Source: Lindgomyces ingoldianus (lineage: Eukaryota; Ascomycota; Dothideomycetes; Pleosporales; Lindgomycetaceae). Taken from it: 64,000 nucleotides of DNA. Positions 35,118 through 47,377 of the stretch are shown here, piece after piece (positions within the stretch are counted from its first letter, which is position 1; every line of letters begins with the position of its first letter). The notes under the pieces were generated by a model. It saw nothing but the letters and a program-made list of their open reading frames with translations, was not told where the DNA came from and did not search any database. The stretch covers positions 411,735 through 475,734 of the forward strand of contig NW_022985202.1 in assembly GCF_010093535.1 (NCBI RefSeq), read 5' to 3'. A program made the translations under genes and the position numbers.

Positions 35118-36317
35118 ATGACATCCCTTCGCATCTTAGGCATTTTGCTTCTTCTTCATCTTCATCGTCATACTTCGGCTTTGGCGACCGATGCTTCTAA
35201 TAGACCTTATGGAACTTGTAAACAACTAGATATTCCAGTGTTTGCTACCGCAAACACCGCAATCTACAACATACCGAGGGTAGACAATGATATCGAAGCG
35301 ACAGCCTGGGCTATTTTCGACGCCACTCGGAGCACTCCACATGACTTGCGGAGTATTATCAAGAACACTACGACTTCCGCTACCTTCAACATCCATGCCC
35401 AACTGTGTGTTCCTAAGACTTCCGGAAAGCGCGACATTTTGCAGATTGCCACCCACGGAGTGCATTACGACTCAAGATATTGGGATTCGGAATACCGGCC
35501 CGAGAGTCACTCTTATGTCAATGCCGCACTCAAAGCAGGATACTCCATTCTCACATACGATCGTTTGGGAGTTGGCCAATCCGACATACCTGACGCGTAC
35601 ACGGTGGTTCAAGCGCCTTTAGAACAGGAGATACTTCGACAATTGACGTTGATGGCACGCAATGGCACTTTATATGAATTCGCTGAGAAGGCGAAACCTG
35701 CCGATGCAGCATTCAAAGCATTGCCAAAACCAAGAAAGATCGTCCACGTCGGTCACAGTTTTGGGTCCTTCCTTACCTCCGCATTCATTGCCAACTACGG
35801 TCCTCTGAGCGACGGAGCAATCATCACGGGTTACCTCCTGACCCTGAATCTAGCAAGTGCTGGGTCAACGTCGTTTAACGTCGAGTACGCCGCCACGAGC
35901 AACCCTTCATACAAGCGACCAAGCGGCTACGTCGTGTGTCAGAAGAGTGGCATCCAGAATATTTTCTTCGCAGGCGATCTCAAAACAGCGTACACACCAG
36001 AAATGCTTGACTATGGCAATGAAATCAAGCAGCCGGTGCCGATTGGAGAGTTCGCCTCTGCCTTTTGGCTCCTAGGAAAAACTGGGCCTTCCTTCAAAGG
36101 GCCGGTGCAATATATGCTACCAGAATTCGACTTCTACGTATGTCGCGGCGATTGCAAGGGGTTGGCAAATGTGACAGCTCTGACAGAAACTTACCCTAAC
36201 GCTACTGCTATCGAAGTCGCCATCCAGCCTAACACCGGCCATGCTTTGCCGCTTCACAACAATGCCACTGCCGGTTTCCAGGTCACGTTCGATTTCTTGA
36301 AGAAACATGGATTGTAG
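35118..36317 (+). CDS. Secreted alpha/beta hydrolase
   Basis: Single exon, 399 residues. An N-terminal hydrophobic signal peptide (MTSLRILGILLLLHLHR...ALA, about 1-23) precedes the mature protein. The alpha/beta hydrolase fold is visible: an oxyanion region ATHGVHYDSRYWD (about 111), the strand ending GYSILTYDRLGVGQSD, and the nucleophile elbow VGHSFGS with Ser214. The acid is probably Asp338 or Asp345 and the histidine His375 (PNTGHALPLH). Several N-glycosylation sequons (NTT, NGT, NVT, NAT) and paired cysteines agree with secretion. Substrate unknown: an esterase or lipase acting outside the cell is likely. It lies 1.6 kb from, and divergent to, a Zn2Cys6 regulator. Confidence 0.88.
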   Translation: MTSLRILGILLLLHLHRHTSALATDASNRPYGTCKQLDIPVFATANTAIYNIPRVDNDIEATAWAIFDATRSTPHDLRSIIKNTTTSATFNIHAQLCVPKTSGKRDILQIATHGVHYDSRYWDSEYRPESHSYVNAALKAGYSILTYDRLGVGQSDIPDAYTVVQAPLEQEILRQLTLMARNGTLYEFAEKAKPADAAFKALPKPRKIVHVGHSFGSFLTSAFIANYGPLSDGAIITGYLLTLNLASAGSTSFNVEYAATSNPSYKRPSGYVVCQKSGIQNIFFAGDLKTAYTPEMLDYGNEIKQPVPIGEFASAFWLLGKTGPSFKGPVQYMLPEFDFYVCRGDCKGLANVTALTETYPNATAIEVAIQPNTGHALPLHNNATAGFQVTFDFLKKHGL

Positions 36318-39252
36318 TCTGCTTAGCTGTTGCTGCAACTGGAGCCGCTGCCTGTTATGGAGCACTGTATCCCGGCTTTTTGCCTGGCAGACCTCACACA
36401 ATGTGCTCTTCTGAGGCTCTATAGATTAGATAGTGATAAGACAATCGATCGCATGTAAAGCTTTCTACCATAACCATCAGAGATGAAATGAAGTAATGCT
36501 GGCTCCGCATCTTGACCGTGAGTTTATAGTGATCAGGCTCGGGTTAGGGTACTAAGACCGGTATTCGGTATCTGTACAACTAAGCGGCGAAGGGGCCAGT
36601 CTGCCGCAGAGTTGTCAACAGTCAGCCTGAGACTGATTTATGGCAGTTAGTTAGTTAGTTAGAACAGGTTAAACTGTCACTGACTGTAAAGCTTAAAGAC
36701 GTTAGCTATAATTTATGTAACTGCTAAAAGTAAAGCAATTATTTATTTTAACTAACTGATAAACTTTTAGCTAGCTTTAAACTAGTTAAGTTGCTTTATA
36801 TTCTTATAATCTAATCCTTACTGTACTTGGAGCCACTATTTAAGGTAATATCTGCCTGTTCCTAGCTCTTTATACACTATAAAGTAGTAATTAACTTCGG
36901 CCTTATCTATAGTCTCTGAATATTACCTAACTTCCTAAAAGTACACTTGCAGTTAGTAGTAGCGGCAGAGATTATAAGGACATATATTGCAAGTCCTAGC
37001 AGCACTGGGTACGTGTATTATCATATTTCCTAGCACTCTACTGGGTTATACAACGGGTTTTTATTCTTCTCTAGCGCCAGCCTCAGTTCCTAAACCTATT
37101 ACTTAGGTTATCTTTAACTTACTTTATTACAGCCTCTATTTACAACTTTATGAGCTTTTATTAAGATATAGGTGCTACGCCTCTCTTCTATTTGTGCTTA
37201 TAATTGCTATGTTCTTACGCTTCTTCTACATTACTAAAAATGCATTATAATTGTTTATAAGCTAGTTCCTATCGCAGCAAGGCCTAAGTTTATGTAAATG
37301 GCGCTCAAATCCATAGGATCATCGGCACGACTATATGCACCAAGAGACAGCGAAAAGGCATGCACAAGTTGAACCAGTGAGAATTCAGATTGCATAGTCG
37401 ATATTCATGAGCGAGATAGAATAACCCCTAGGTGCCGGGTCCCACCCGGATCTTTGACCTGGTCCGCTTCCGGGTCCTCGTGTGTCCAACCCATCACATA
37501 AAGAAGCTCTTTCTAGTTTAGGTTTAAAAACAGCCTAATTAACTAGCAAGCAATTACTAGGTTTATAGCTTTAAAGCTATTAAGAGCACTAGAGGTATAA
37601 GAAACTAGATTGATTGGTAAAGGAGTGTACATAGGGGTCTATATATATTCAAGAAAAGGGGTAAGTCTTGGCAACATGTGGCTATTGTGTAAACCATGCG
37701 TGACTATTGCAAACATGAATAGAGAGGCATAGTCACTAGTAGATAGTAGCTTGGCCTAGTTACATTCTTCCTTATGTTAACAGGGACCGAAAACTCACGG
37801 CTCTTCAACTTTTGAAGAATACTATTAGAAGAATCTTGATGAATTATCGATTACGACGATTAGTCTGGATGCCTCACTACTGCCTCAAACATACTCATCA
37901 CCAGGCGCATTATTGGCCTCGTTTCATTTCCTAGATTGGTGAATCAATAATTTCTCTTATGATAAAGATTTGTTCGAGACTTATTGTCAAGCTAGTGAAA
38001 CCCCAACAAGAAATCAGCACAATGGATAGTTTGCAGGGCTGAGCCGATGCAGCCAAATAGCTGTTACTCTCCAAAGATCCATTGGGATTCCCTGTTCAGC
38101 CTAATAATATTAATAGTAAGAAAGCGGATACAATTGATGTAAAATACCTGACTAGAGTGCAGGTGAACAAAGTACACGGTTGCTCTGTCTGTCTATTGGC
38201 GTCCTATGTCTTTGAAGTCGTTCACGCCGAGCGCTGAGTAAATAATTTGCAATGAAACAAGTTAGTACGTATAAAATTTGACCTGATTAGGGCAGCTATC
38301 GAAATCCCTCCGTCTATATTTTGCTTAGCTTCTCCTTCACAGCCAACTTTCACTTAGCATACCGCCACTCTCACTGCCTTTGAGGAACTCCTTGGAGAGA
38401 AAGCTATTTTTCTTGTTCAAGGCACGAGAAATACACTCTCGGATAGTGGTTAAATTTAATTACTGCTCAGAATGTATTACTCTTCAGTCTGCACAATCGA
38501 ATGCGCCATGCGTGGTTCGTGAGATGGTCTCTCCCATCTCACCGAGGTATTGAATCTCAGGAAACTCTCCCCGAGCGTATTTTATTTGATAAGGTTGAGG
38601 GAACCGCTAAGGATGTACGTCGTTGCGAGTCTTCTAGGACGAGGAAACTGATGCCGCATTTTGCGCTAGTGCATCTTAGGCTGCGATGGCTAGCTTCAGC
38701 CAGGATATTTGGGTTGCATTCGGTTCCCACACCGGTGAAGCTCTGCACAACACAACACCCTCTTCCATGCGGCTCACTGCCATTTTTCAACCGAGGCGTT
38801 TGAAGATGACTGCTCTTCAATGGCTATTAGTCCCTGCATTTTAGGAACCAATAACAGTGGTCCCGCGCGAGGAACAGCGAGGTAGTAGCCAGTTGCAGGA
38901 ATTAAATCGTCTGTTCTCGTCAATTGCTTGATAGCTGTTAACCTTGCTGGCGATCTTCTCACGGGACGTAGACTTAAGATAAGCGTATTTCAACCACCGC
39001 TGTCCTCCCTAGAGCACCTAAATGACACAAAAGCAGTGTCATATTTTACGGTAAACTAACGCTGTTGTTTGAGAAATTACAAGGAATCTTTGTAGAAGCA
39101 GCGCCGATGTCATTGGCTAAAGAATAGTAAAACCAACTTAAAAGACTAGTTGATCTTGTCCACGCATAAACGAGTGTGCAGTTCCAAATTCCCAATAATG
39201 GTGCGCTCTGGTTACGAGCAGGTATTCTGCTACCAAACTATTCCTTGCCAAA
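36318..39252. repeat. AT-rich repeat island with LTR-like sequence
   Basis: Nearly 3 kb. About 36640-37290 is strongly AT-rich with stops in every frame and looks like RIP-decayed repeat DNA. About 37430-37760 contains a hairpin (CCGGGT/ACCCGG at 37435-37449) and a TATA-bearing segment with a second copy near 56600. From 37770 to 39252 I see no gene; a frame at 38501-38803 (plus) has no support. Confidence 0.5.
37540..37760 (+). mobile_element. LTR-like repeat, copy A
   Basis: The stretch through GGGGTCTATATATATTCAAG at about 37635-37654 aligns with 56625-56690, including flanking AAGCTAT...GAGCAC and TTGCAAACA segments. A TATA box inside a dispersed copy with degraded flanks is what a solo LTR would look like. 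Ends are not defined. Confidence 0.4.
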
Positions 39253-40414
39253 TTACATGTTCATGCCGGGGAGCTCCTTGAGCCCTATAACACGAGTGAT
39301 TAGCTTTTGCTATCTTAATAAGAGGCACGATTACTTACATCCATCGGTGGGCTCGTTAACTAATGTCTTGACCGAGCACTTATTCATCTGGGCCGGTGTC
39401 TGCGACTTAAGGGGCTTTCCGTTTTCACAGGCCTGGAACATGCAGGAGGAGTCCATGGCGCGCTGGAGCGAATCGCCCTTCCACCCGAAGACGTAATCGG
39501 CATGAGTGCCGTAGCCTTTGTTGTCACCAAAGCTTAGGACGAAGGGGTTCGAGCCGTCCGCAGGCCACATATTGTCGAACGGAGTCGTATCCCACAGTGT
39601 CTCATAGGCTACCTGTGGCATCCGAATGGGATGCGAGGACGGACAGGGACCAGCAGGTGAAAATGCCTCTTTTGCCGTGTTATACATATGAGATTGGTGG
39701 TCCGGGCTATCGAGGTTCTTGCCGTCCCAGCATCTATATGGTCAGCGAATGGGGACAACGATAAAAAAGGGAGTACTGACGAAGGGAAGTGATGAACAGT
39801 CATAATGCCCCGTTTACATTTCTTCGTGGGGAAGTCAGGGAGCTCGGGGAATCTCGTGCTCTTGGTGTCTAAGCAAACGAATCGAAGTCCCACGTGTCCC
39901 TTTGCGGCGGACAGAGAATCGGTTGTCGGGCTGCCAACCGTCATGCGGAAGCCCTAATATTATTAGTTTCTTGCTACGGAATCGTAGGCAGAATTAGAAC
40001 AGGCAGAAGACCTACTGGCTTGAAAGCTGTAATCTTCTGGTTGCCATTGGAGTTGAAGTCTTGCTGCGTGTAGTAGACCGTCATTCCACCATTAATACCG
40101 GCAGGTAACGCATCGTTCTCCATAATTTGTACACGCTTATACGAGCCGTTCGTGTGCTTGAAGTACATTACAGCCGTCCAGTAGTTCGAAAAGTCCTCCG
40201 TGAATGTACATGTTGTGCAGGTACCTTGTTCGCCAAGATCACCGGACATGGTTGCATTGAAGGTATTTCCACCGACAATCTGGTGGACATGCGCGGAAGG
40301 AATACGTCCAGGCTCAACGAGAGGATCGAGGCGCTGGATGCTCAAAGTCGAACATCCAAATCGAAGCGCAGCCTGAGAAGGCGCAGCGAGCAGAGCGAGA
40401 GAATACCACTTCAT
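39253..40414 (-). CDS. Secreted DUF1996 protein
   Basis: Four exons (40414-40016, 39953-39781, 39733-39339, 39284-39253), introns 62, 47 and 54 bp; 999 nt, 332 residues. Each join restores family sequence: ITAFKP+GFRMTVG, HHFPS+[12 protein letters not shown], and DGW+LKELPGMNM at the end. The signal peptide is [15 protein letters not shown]. The DUF1996 signature follows: RLDPLVEPG...[13 protein letters not shown], then the [12 protein letters not shown] motif. Members are extracellular fungal proteins, often with WSC domains; none is present here. The catalytic role is not established. The donor of intron 2 (GTCAGT) is slightly unusual. The gene is complete and looks intact although it borders a repeat island. 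Confidence 0.88.
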
Positions 40415-42041
40415 CTTGGCAGGATCCGTTCTAGTGACAATGAAAGTGCGTAAAAGCGAGTAGTGGGCGTTCTCAACAATATATCAAATTCCGACCCCTT
40501 TCGTGAGTAGAATCACTCATACCTTGAATACTTGCCGCCGTACGGAGTGCATGGTGTTGAATGCTTTATCCATCGTTTATCCAAATGCGCACGTTGGCCA
40601 ATAACATCCATGCACAGTCAAGATTAATATGAACCCATACCAATAACGTTCAACCCTTAAATTTTCCCCGCATTACCCCAATTAATCTGTAAATCTGGAG
40701 GGAAGTTTAGATGCGAGAAGGGGAAGCCTGCTAAGATCTTGCCACGCAGTGCCAGGGGTTGACATATGAAGCGAAAATTAATCGCCCTATCCCCTCTTAA
40801 GAAATTATAGCACTGGGAAAATCCAGGCGCTGTTGATTAGCAACAACGTTGACGGTAGATAAATGCCGAAACGCTTAAGTACCGAAGCTGGACGTGGAAA
40901 TTTAAGAGTCAGAGCGAGAGAACCAAATATCCAATCATATAACTGCCGAACGGTTACTGGTCGAGCACTGGCAACGTTCATTGGGATTGGTTTAGTGCTG
41001 TATGAAGCTCTGTCGGGAATCAGGGAGCAGGACCTTCCCACGGAGTTTCTCCACCCGAGTACACTCTTTAAAGACTCCTTGAGATGGGATGAGTGAGTTG
41101 GCAGAGGTTCAAAGTTGTCCTTCTCTTCCGGCTCCTCCGAGAACTGCGTGCGTGAATCGGTCGGGAGAGCTGGGAGCGTTTGGCGCGATGACGGGTCGAT
41201 CGACTAGTTGCCGCGACGGCGATGAGGTGGCGGTTGCGACAACGAGGTGGAAACTGGAGCATATCCCTGGGGAGCCCTGCAATACTGCTCATGGCCGCAC
41301 CGTACACGAGCTAGACATCCCTTCGACCTTAGATGAAAAATACGAACCTCAGCCAAAAGCATTTGACCGTCGCATCAGCAGACTTCAGGCACAATCTACG
41401 AAGCGAGATATTGGATAGCCAGGCTCTCCGCTCTCAAGGACATGTCAATTCTGCATGGCAACACTCTAGATGTGCTGACGACCCTTTGCGGTGATGGATG
41501 ATCATTTGGAATGCCACGAGGTTGTCGAAACGTTTCCCGGTATTCGGCTACGATTTCATCTAGCACCTCTTTCCGCACGTTCAGCCAGATTTTAGCGATT
41601 TAGAGATCCTATAGCCCTCTATGCTGCGTCATTTCACCTGGCGTGGAACATGACAGGTGGTAGTCCGGGGTAGAAATTTGAGCTCTCTTGGTCTTCCCCC
41701 TCCTCATAGACAGAGAATGGACAGATAGGTTCTTCCGTTGTCATGTTCTACGTTGTGTGTTAACATAACGTAATTGACAGCACGTTGGGTCTCAAAATGG
41801 GTGAAGGCACCCGGGGGAACACACTTCTGGCGGCTGATGGCAATTTAGCACGTATCGAAGGACGGTGGACGGTGTCAATTCCCAGTTCTATCGATGCTTC
41901 GGATGCTGTCTGGGCGCGAGGCTGGTCGACGCTGGAAACCGGCGGGAATTGCTGGTGCCATATTTGTATGCAATACAGTGGAGGGCACGAGAGGAAGATT
42001 AAAAGACCGTCGAGGAATAGCGCCAAGCTATCAGTGTACTT
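40415..42041. other. Intergenic, no gene recognised
   Basis: About 1.6 kb. Frames at 40863-41096 and 41089-41418 (plus) have no family features. The left end is the promoter side of the DUF1996 gene. Confidence 0.45.
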
Positions 42042-43493
42042 CTAGTTTAGCATTAGTGTCTCTAAGCCTTCTTGCTTTTCAACATCTCTCCCAGCCTTCA
42101 ATACAAGACTCAGATCCTAATAGCGCTTTCTTTGGTATTACCTTGGTCACGACAGCTTGTCAAACAAGCTTACTCGTAGTTGCCCCAAACCTCGGATCTT
42201 CTCTTTCTCCACCTTGTCCGCACCCAATATGTTTCGAAAGAACGGGTCTGTTTCTCGAACCGTCTCCGCGTCACTCTCACACAGTCGACGCAAATTTGCC
42301 TGGGAAGTGGGATCGATGACGTTCTTGAAAACACTTCGCCGGATCTCATCGTACTTCTCGAGAATACTTTCGGACATGCCATCTTTGATCACTGCAATGA
42401 GTGCGTCACCCAATGCACCTGCATCGAGTAGTCCACCCGTAAGTCCCAACCTAAAATGTCTCACTTTAGTCCTGGTTGCTGGAGGTGTCTATTGGCAACT
42501 AACTTACCCTCCAAATGGGTTGCACAAATGAGCGGCGTCACCTGCGAGGAGTATCCGGCCGATGTGGAATGAGCTGGCACATTTCTGGTGTAATCGATAT
42601 GGGGAGAACATCTTCAGGTCGTACTCTAGTGGCCTTGGACCCGGAAATATTGCCTCATATTTCATTGGTAACCTAGCTCGAAGTTCTTCGTCCGAAAGGC
42701 CTGTCTTCTCTCCGTACGACACCCTCCATAAGCCCGAAGTGTTCAACTTGGCGACAACGCAAAAATGATCTGGGTGTCTTGTCCTTGTCATCAACAAATG
42801 CAACAGAAAGAAGGGTCCGTATACATACACAATCTGATTCCCAGTCGAGTATCCGTATTTGTCGAAGGGGTATACTACATTGGTCGCTACTATCTGCTGC
42901 GGCCAAGTGAACCCATCAAAGGTAACCCCCGCGAGCTGGCGAACCACACTACGAGCACCGTCCGCCCCAACTACATACGAGGCACTCAACTTCTTTAGCC
43001 CATTCGGCGTTTCTGCTTCTACAATCACACCGTTCTCACCCTGGTCGATGGCAACAACATGATGCTGGAATAAAACCTTCGCCGCAGCGCAGTCCTGAAA
43101 ATGCTTCAATATCACCTCTGCAAGTTCATGCTGTCCTAGTATCAGATTCTCATAAGGTTCCTCATTCGTGGGCACTCTTTCCATTTCAACAATCACCTCG
43201 CCGTTCAGTTTCCGGAAAGCGAGCTTCGTACTCGAAGTTCCAATCTTACGGCAGTCTTCTAATACGCCGGCGCGATCAAGCTCCTGCACTGCTACTGGGT
43301 GATAGACCGCTGCACGAGGGGACATTTCAATCTCAGGGAGAATCTCCAGAACCGTTGTTGGAATGCCAACTTTAGCGCATCGAAGACCCGTGAGGAGGCC
43401 AACAGGACCTGCGCCAACCTCCCATACGGTTATTTTTTGGTTGAGGAGGGAGGTTTAAAGGCTTACCACAATGACTGACTTTTCTAGCCCCAT
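42042..43493 (-). CDS. FAD-dependent aromatic monooxygenase (PHBH-like)
   Basis: Exons 43493-43467, 43418-42508, 42450-42174 and, tentatively, 42116-42042; 429 residues. The first exon is only nine codons (MGLEKSVIV) and joins to VGAGPVGLLTGL, the GxGxxG FAD-binding loop. Further motifs: VVGADGARSVVR (DG motif) and [24 protein letters not shown] (GD motif) across the second intron. This group uses NAD(P)H and FAD to hydroxylate aromatic or polyketide rings in the cytosol. The last exon is uncertain: without it the frame stops at 42147 after SLFDKLS (413 residues), but GTAAGC at 42173 is a good donor. It is divergent from the P450 gene, 470 bp apart. Confidence 0.85.
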
Positions 43494-43963
43494 GATCTTA
43501 TGTTTTAAGCATAAGATACGTGAGTGGCGCTGATGTGTAAGTCGATGAGTTGTCCTTGGTCCGAGAAAAACTGGATGAATTGTAATAAGCTGGTTGCTAT
43601 TATCATCCCCAAATGGGGTAGACAAGCGTGGCAGGGTATGTTTGCCTGTTCCCCGCACCAAAGCTCCGGGCCCCGCATTGGTGAATTGCCCCACATACTA
43701 ACTGTTGCTTAACTACGCTAAGGGTCAATTCCTCCACACATACCACAAACTATAGTCGTTCGATTTGTAGCCTCGGTATCATTGCTACTAAGAAGACAGA
43801 GATCAATGTACTGCCAGTCGCTTGATGCTCCACCGGAAAGTCACGGTATATTCCCAACTCGAAACCAATAAGCCGCCTCACGTAGATGGCCTCGCACAAA
43901 AATATACACGGATAGTGGGTCAGCCCCCTTCACGGAATTCCTGCCTATTCAGTCTAAGCCATC
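43494..43963. promoter_or_regulatory. Divergent promoter of monooxygenase and P450
   Basis: 470 bp between the two start codons, pointing away from each other. At the monooxygenase side a perfect 8-bp inverted repeat (43495-43517) ends one base before the ATG. No strong TATA box seen. Confidence 0.55.
43495..43517. promoter_or_regulatory. Inverted repeat abutting the monooxygenase start
   Basis: ATCTTATG, seven bases, CATAAGAT. On the monooxygenase mRNA strand it would form a hairpin ending one base before the start codon. It could equally be a dimeric regulator site. Function is inferred from position only. Confidence 0.5.
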
Positions 43964-45832
43964 ATGGCCGTCTCGATATTCCTCCAAATGTTCATGGAGC
44001 ACATATATGTAGCTCTCGTCACATTATCCATCCTTTCGATTCTTCTCTACAAATTTAGAACTTATGACATACGGCGGAGAAGTCTCCCACCCAAGGTTCC
44101 AGCATGGCCCATCGTTAACCATACCTTGGCCCAAATGCAGGACGACATGCCACCAATTCTACGTGAATGGGGAAAGAAATACGGGGAACTTTTCAGGACA
44201 AAGGCCGGAACTACAGATTTCATTTGGCTAAACTCGAAGGAGGCGGTCAAAGAGCTGTTTGACCGTCGCTCTGCAGTGTATTCCAGTCGGCAGCCAATGC
44301 CGATGGCATTTGATTGCGCTACGTATGTTTCACCAAAACGCCTCGAAGTCGGTGAGTAGGGTGAAACTAACTCTTTTATGGCAGAGGAGGGAAACGAATC
44401 ACATTCGCTCCTTATGGCAAAACCTGGAGAGACTCTCGAGCTGTGTTCCACAAAGTAAGCTACCCATTGTAGCAACTACAATAGCAAGCTGACCAGACAT
44501 GATTCTAGGTTTTGACGCAGAAGATGGCACAAGACTACTCCGTGATTCAAATGTTTGAGGCGAAGCAGCTTAGCGTAGACCTCCTGGATAACCCAAAGGA
44601 CTTCTACATGCACAACCGACGATATGCTGCCAGCGTTATAATGCAAGTAACATACGGGTGGCGCATCCCTAAGTGTAAAATGCCGAGATCTAGAAGGTTC
44701 ACAAATATGTCGAGCTAACAAGTGCAGGGGACTGCCGAGAAATCTATCGTATTTTCGAGGTCCTGGGCCGCTTTGTGCAATGCAGAAAACCAGGTCAGTG
44801 GCTTGTTGATGTATTTCCTTCGCTTTCAAAGAGTAGAGTCTTCAATATGGTATCTAGCTGGAAACAAATAGGGTCACAATTTCATGCGCTAGATGACGCA
44901 ACTTGGTTCGATTTCTGGAACGAGATGAAGCGAAAAGTCGCCGATGGGACCGCACCACATTGCTTCGGCAAGATACTGCAGGCAAATTATGAGAAACAGC
45001 GTCTCTCAGAAAGCCAGGCGGCTTGGATATGGTGAGTCCAGTCGATAACTTGTGCTGACCCCCTGTTTTCCCTCGGTCGGCGTCTAGAACTAATCTTCAC
45101 AGCGGCGGCTTAATCGAGGCCGGCAGCGAAACAACATCCGCAACGCTAAACAACTGCCTCTACCTAATGCTTTCCAACCTAGACTGCATCCGTCTCGCCC
45201 ACGAAGAACTCGATCGCGTCGTCGGACGGGATAGAACACCAACCTTCGACGACGAGCCAAATCTCCCGCTTATCAGAGGCATGATCAAGGAAACGCTTCG
45301 CATGCGGCCTATCAACAAATTCGGCAACAATCACTTCAACATCGAGGACGACTGGTATAATGGCTACTTCATCCCAAAAGGAACCATAGTAATGGCAAAC
45401 TGGTGGTCTATTCACTATGATCCAAAGTACTACCCCCAGCCCGATAAATTCCTTCCAGAACGCTGGCTCGATTATCCCCACAGCGCAGCCAAATCAGCCG
45501 CACTACATGACGGCACCCAAAGAGACCATCTTACGTATGGTGGCGGACGAAGAATATGCGCGGGCATGCATCTTGCTGAGAAGAGCTTGTTCATCAATGT
45601 TGCGAGGATTTTGTGGGGGTTTGATGTCGGGCTTGCAAGGGATGAGAACGGGAGAAAGATTGAGCTGGACTTTTCGACGAAGAGTTTGCAGAAAGGGAGT
45701 TCGTCAGTCACGAAACCCTTTCCTTGCGAGATTAAGGCTAGGTCGGAGCATCATGAGTGGGTGATGAGGGAGGAGTGGAGGGCTGCCCAAGAGATGGGAA
45801 TTGATTTTTCGCATATCAAGTGGACGGTTTAG
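43964..45832 (+). CDS. Cytochrome P450 monooxygenase
   Basis: Five exons (43964-44322, 44385-44454, 44509-44674, 44728-45031, 45103-45832); introns 62, 54, 53 and 71 bp with CTAAC/CTGAC branch points; 1629 nt, 542 residues. An N-terminal membrane anchor (IYVALVTLSILSILLYKF) and proline hinge (SLPPKVPAWP) place it on the endoplasmic reticulum. Motifs in order: GGKRITFAPYGKTWR (C helix), RIPKWDCREIY, GGLIEAGSETT (I helix, about 301), ETLR (ExxR, 363-366), PERW (418-421), and the haem loop YGGGRRICAG with Cys452. All key residues are present. It resembles fungal P450s of polyketide and phenolic metabolism. With the adjacent flavin monooxygenase it probably forms a two-gene oxidative unit. Substrate unknown. 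Confidence 0.92.
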
Positions 45833-47377
45833 GGTGAGATCGAATACCGGCGACGACATATCAGCGAAGCGGCGCTCACACGAACCAGGAGAAACGCGGC
45901 GGCTACAGATCTCCAAATGAGACTTGGGAATACTGAAATGCAGGTTTGGAGATCACGGGCCCAAGATATCCGAATTTCTCTCTAATTTCCAACTGACATC
46001 CAGGACCCGTGGCTCCGTGGACCTGAAAGGTAAAACAAGTTTGCGGGGTACATAGAAGTAGAAGCCCCACATGACCCATGCATTCACTTTTCCCCACGGC
46101 CTCGCTCCAGCCTCGCGCAATAGGCATGTAACAAATGTCGTGGTTTACGTAGAGTCAGCTAGCGCGTGTATGCGCGGTCGCCCTAATTGTAAGGAAGGTC
46201 GCTGATTTGACTTTCGGAATCCTTGAGGGGAATTTCAAGGCTGATAGGCAGTCTACAGGGTTTGAAGGAAATGCAGAAGAAGCCACGAAGCTTCGGTGGT
46301 CATTCTAATTGGCTAGAAAGACTAAACGCATTCCCCTACCTTTACGCCTGGGATTTTCGGGGTACCAGAACCTCCAAGATAGAGAGATACACTCTCCACG
46401 GTCGCAACGGCGGTGGAATGGTCAGCTTAAACCTCGTTCCATCCTTTGCTGCCATCGCCAATACGTCACTGCACGAACAGCACAAATGAATTGAGGGAGT
46501 AGCTAGGAGCTGAAAGGCTGGTCCATCCACGCCCGGACCAAAAGAGCTCAAAGTGAGTGGCCCGTCTACAACAACGGAACCTCCAAGTCAGGCAGGATGA
46601 AATGTACGGTTGAGATTGCTTGTGCATTTTCCATTACTGATCGTATCAATATTGGGAGGGTGGGACTTCCCAGGATTACATTACCAAGAAATTCGAGACG
46701 TCGTTCAAGGACTCAAGGCAGACTTCGCAATCATATCCACTGAGCAAGCAGAGGGAGCATGAAGGATCGCATACATACGAGCTTGAGCTCGAGAACGCCT
46801 AGGATTTTTGCGAACCTTGGGTTTTGCTCTCACATTCGCCCGGTAAGCTGATCCCGGCCGTCTGGGTCGTGATTACAATGCGGGGATCTGTCGTACCTGC
46901 GTTTAATCTGATCACATAGACTGCCCCTCCATGCTCCCAACCCAAACTTCGGCAACGAGGAAGAAAACGCCTGTAATAGCGAATAACCAAAACCTAATCT
47001 AACAATGTTAGAACTGCTCTCCAATAGTGAATGCCCATCAAATGCTGACCTTGGGAAGAAAGACTCTTTCATCGATGTTTATCTTTACCCACGGTAAGAT
47101 CTTAGCTGATGCTCACAAAGCTTTCTCTCTCCACTATGCACTCCCAAATCTGACCGTCATATCGATAGCGTTCTGCAGCTTACATGCTCGAAGGATCATG
47201 TGGTGTAACATAAGCCTGTACAATACGATATGTGATTTGCTATGCAGAGGGTTAAAGGCCATGATTGGCTAGACTCAGGGGCAAAATACCGAATCCGTCG
47301 AACCATTCGTATTCATGTCCATGCTGTCACCTATCAACCTGCGACTTTGCAATCCAGGCGACTTACTTTTGGTGTGA

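Noticed and set aside
36640..36665. TTAGTTAGTTAGTTAG run that resembles a telomere repeat
   Set aside because: The fungal telomere unit is TTAGGG; this is TTAG only, short, and sits in AT-rich decayed DNA.
38501..38820. Opposing frames of 87-100 codons
   Set aside because: Both strands open over the same stretch by chance; no motif on either.
41089..41418. 109-codon plus-strand frame starting at ATG
   Set aside because: No domain, no neighbouring exon and irregular composition.
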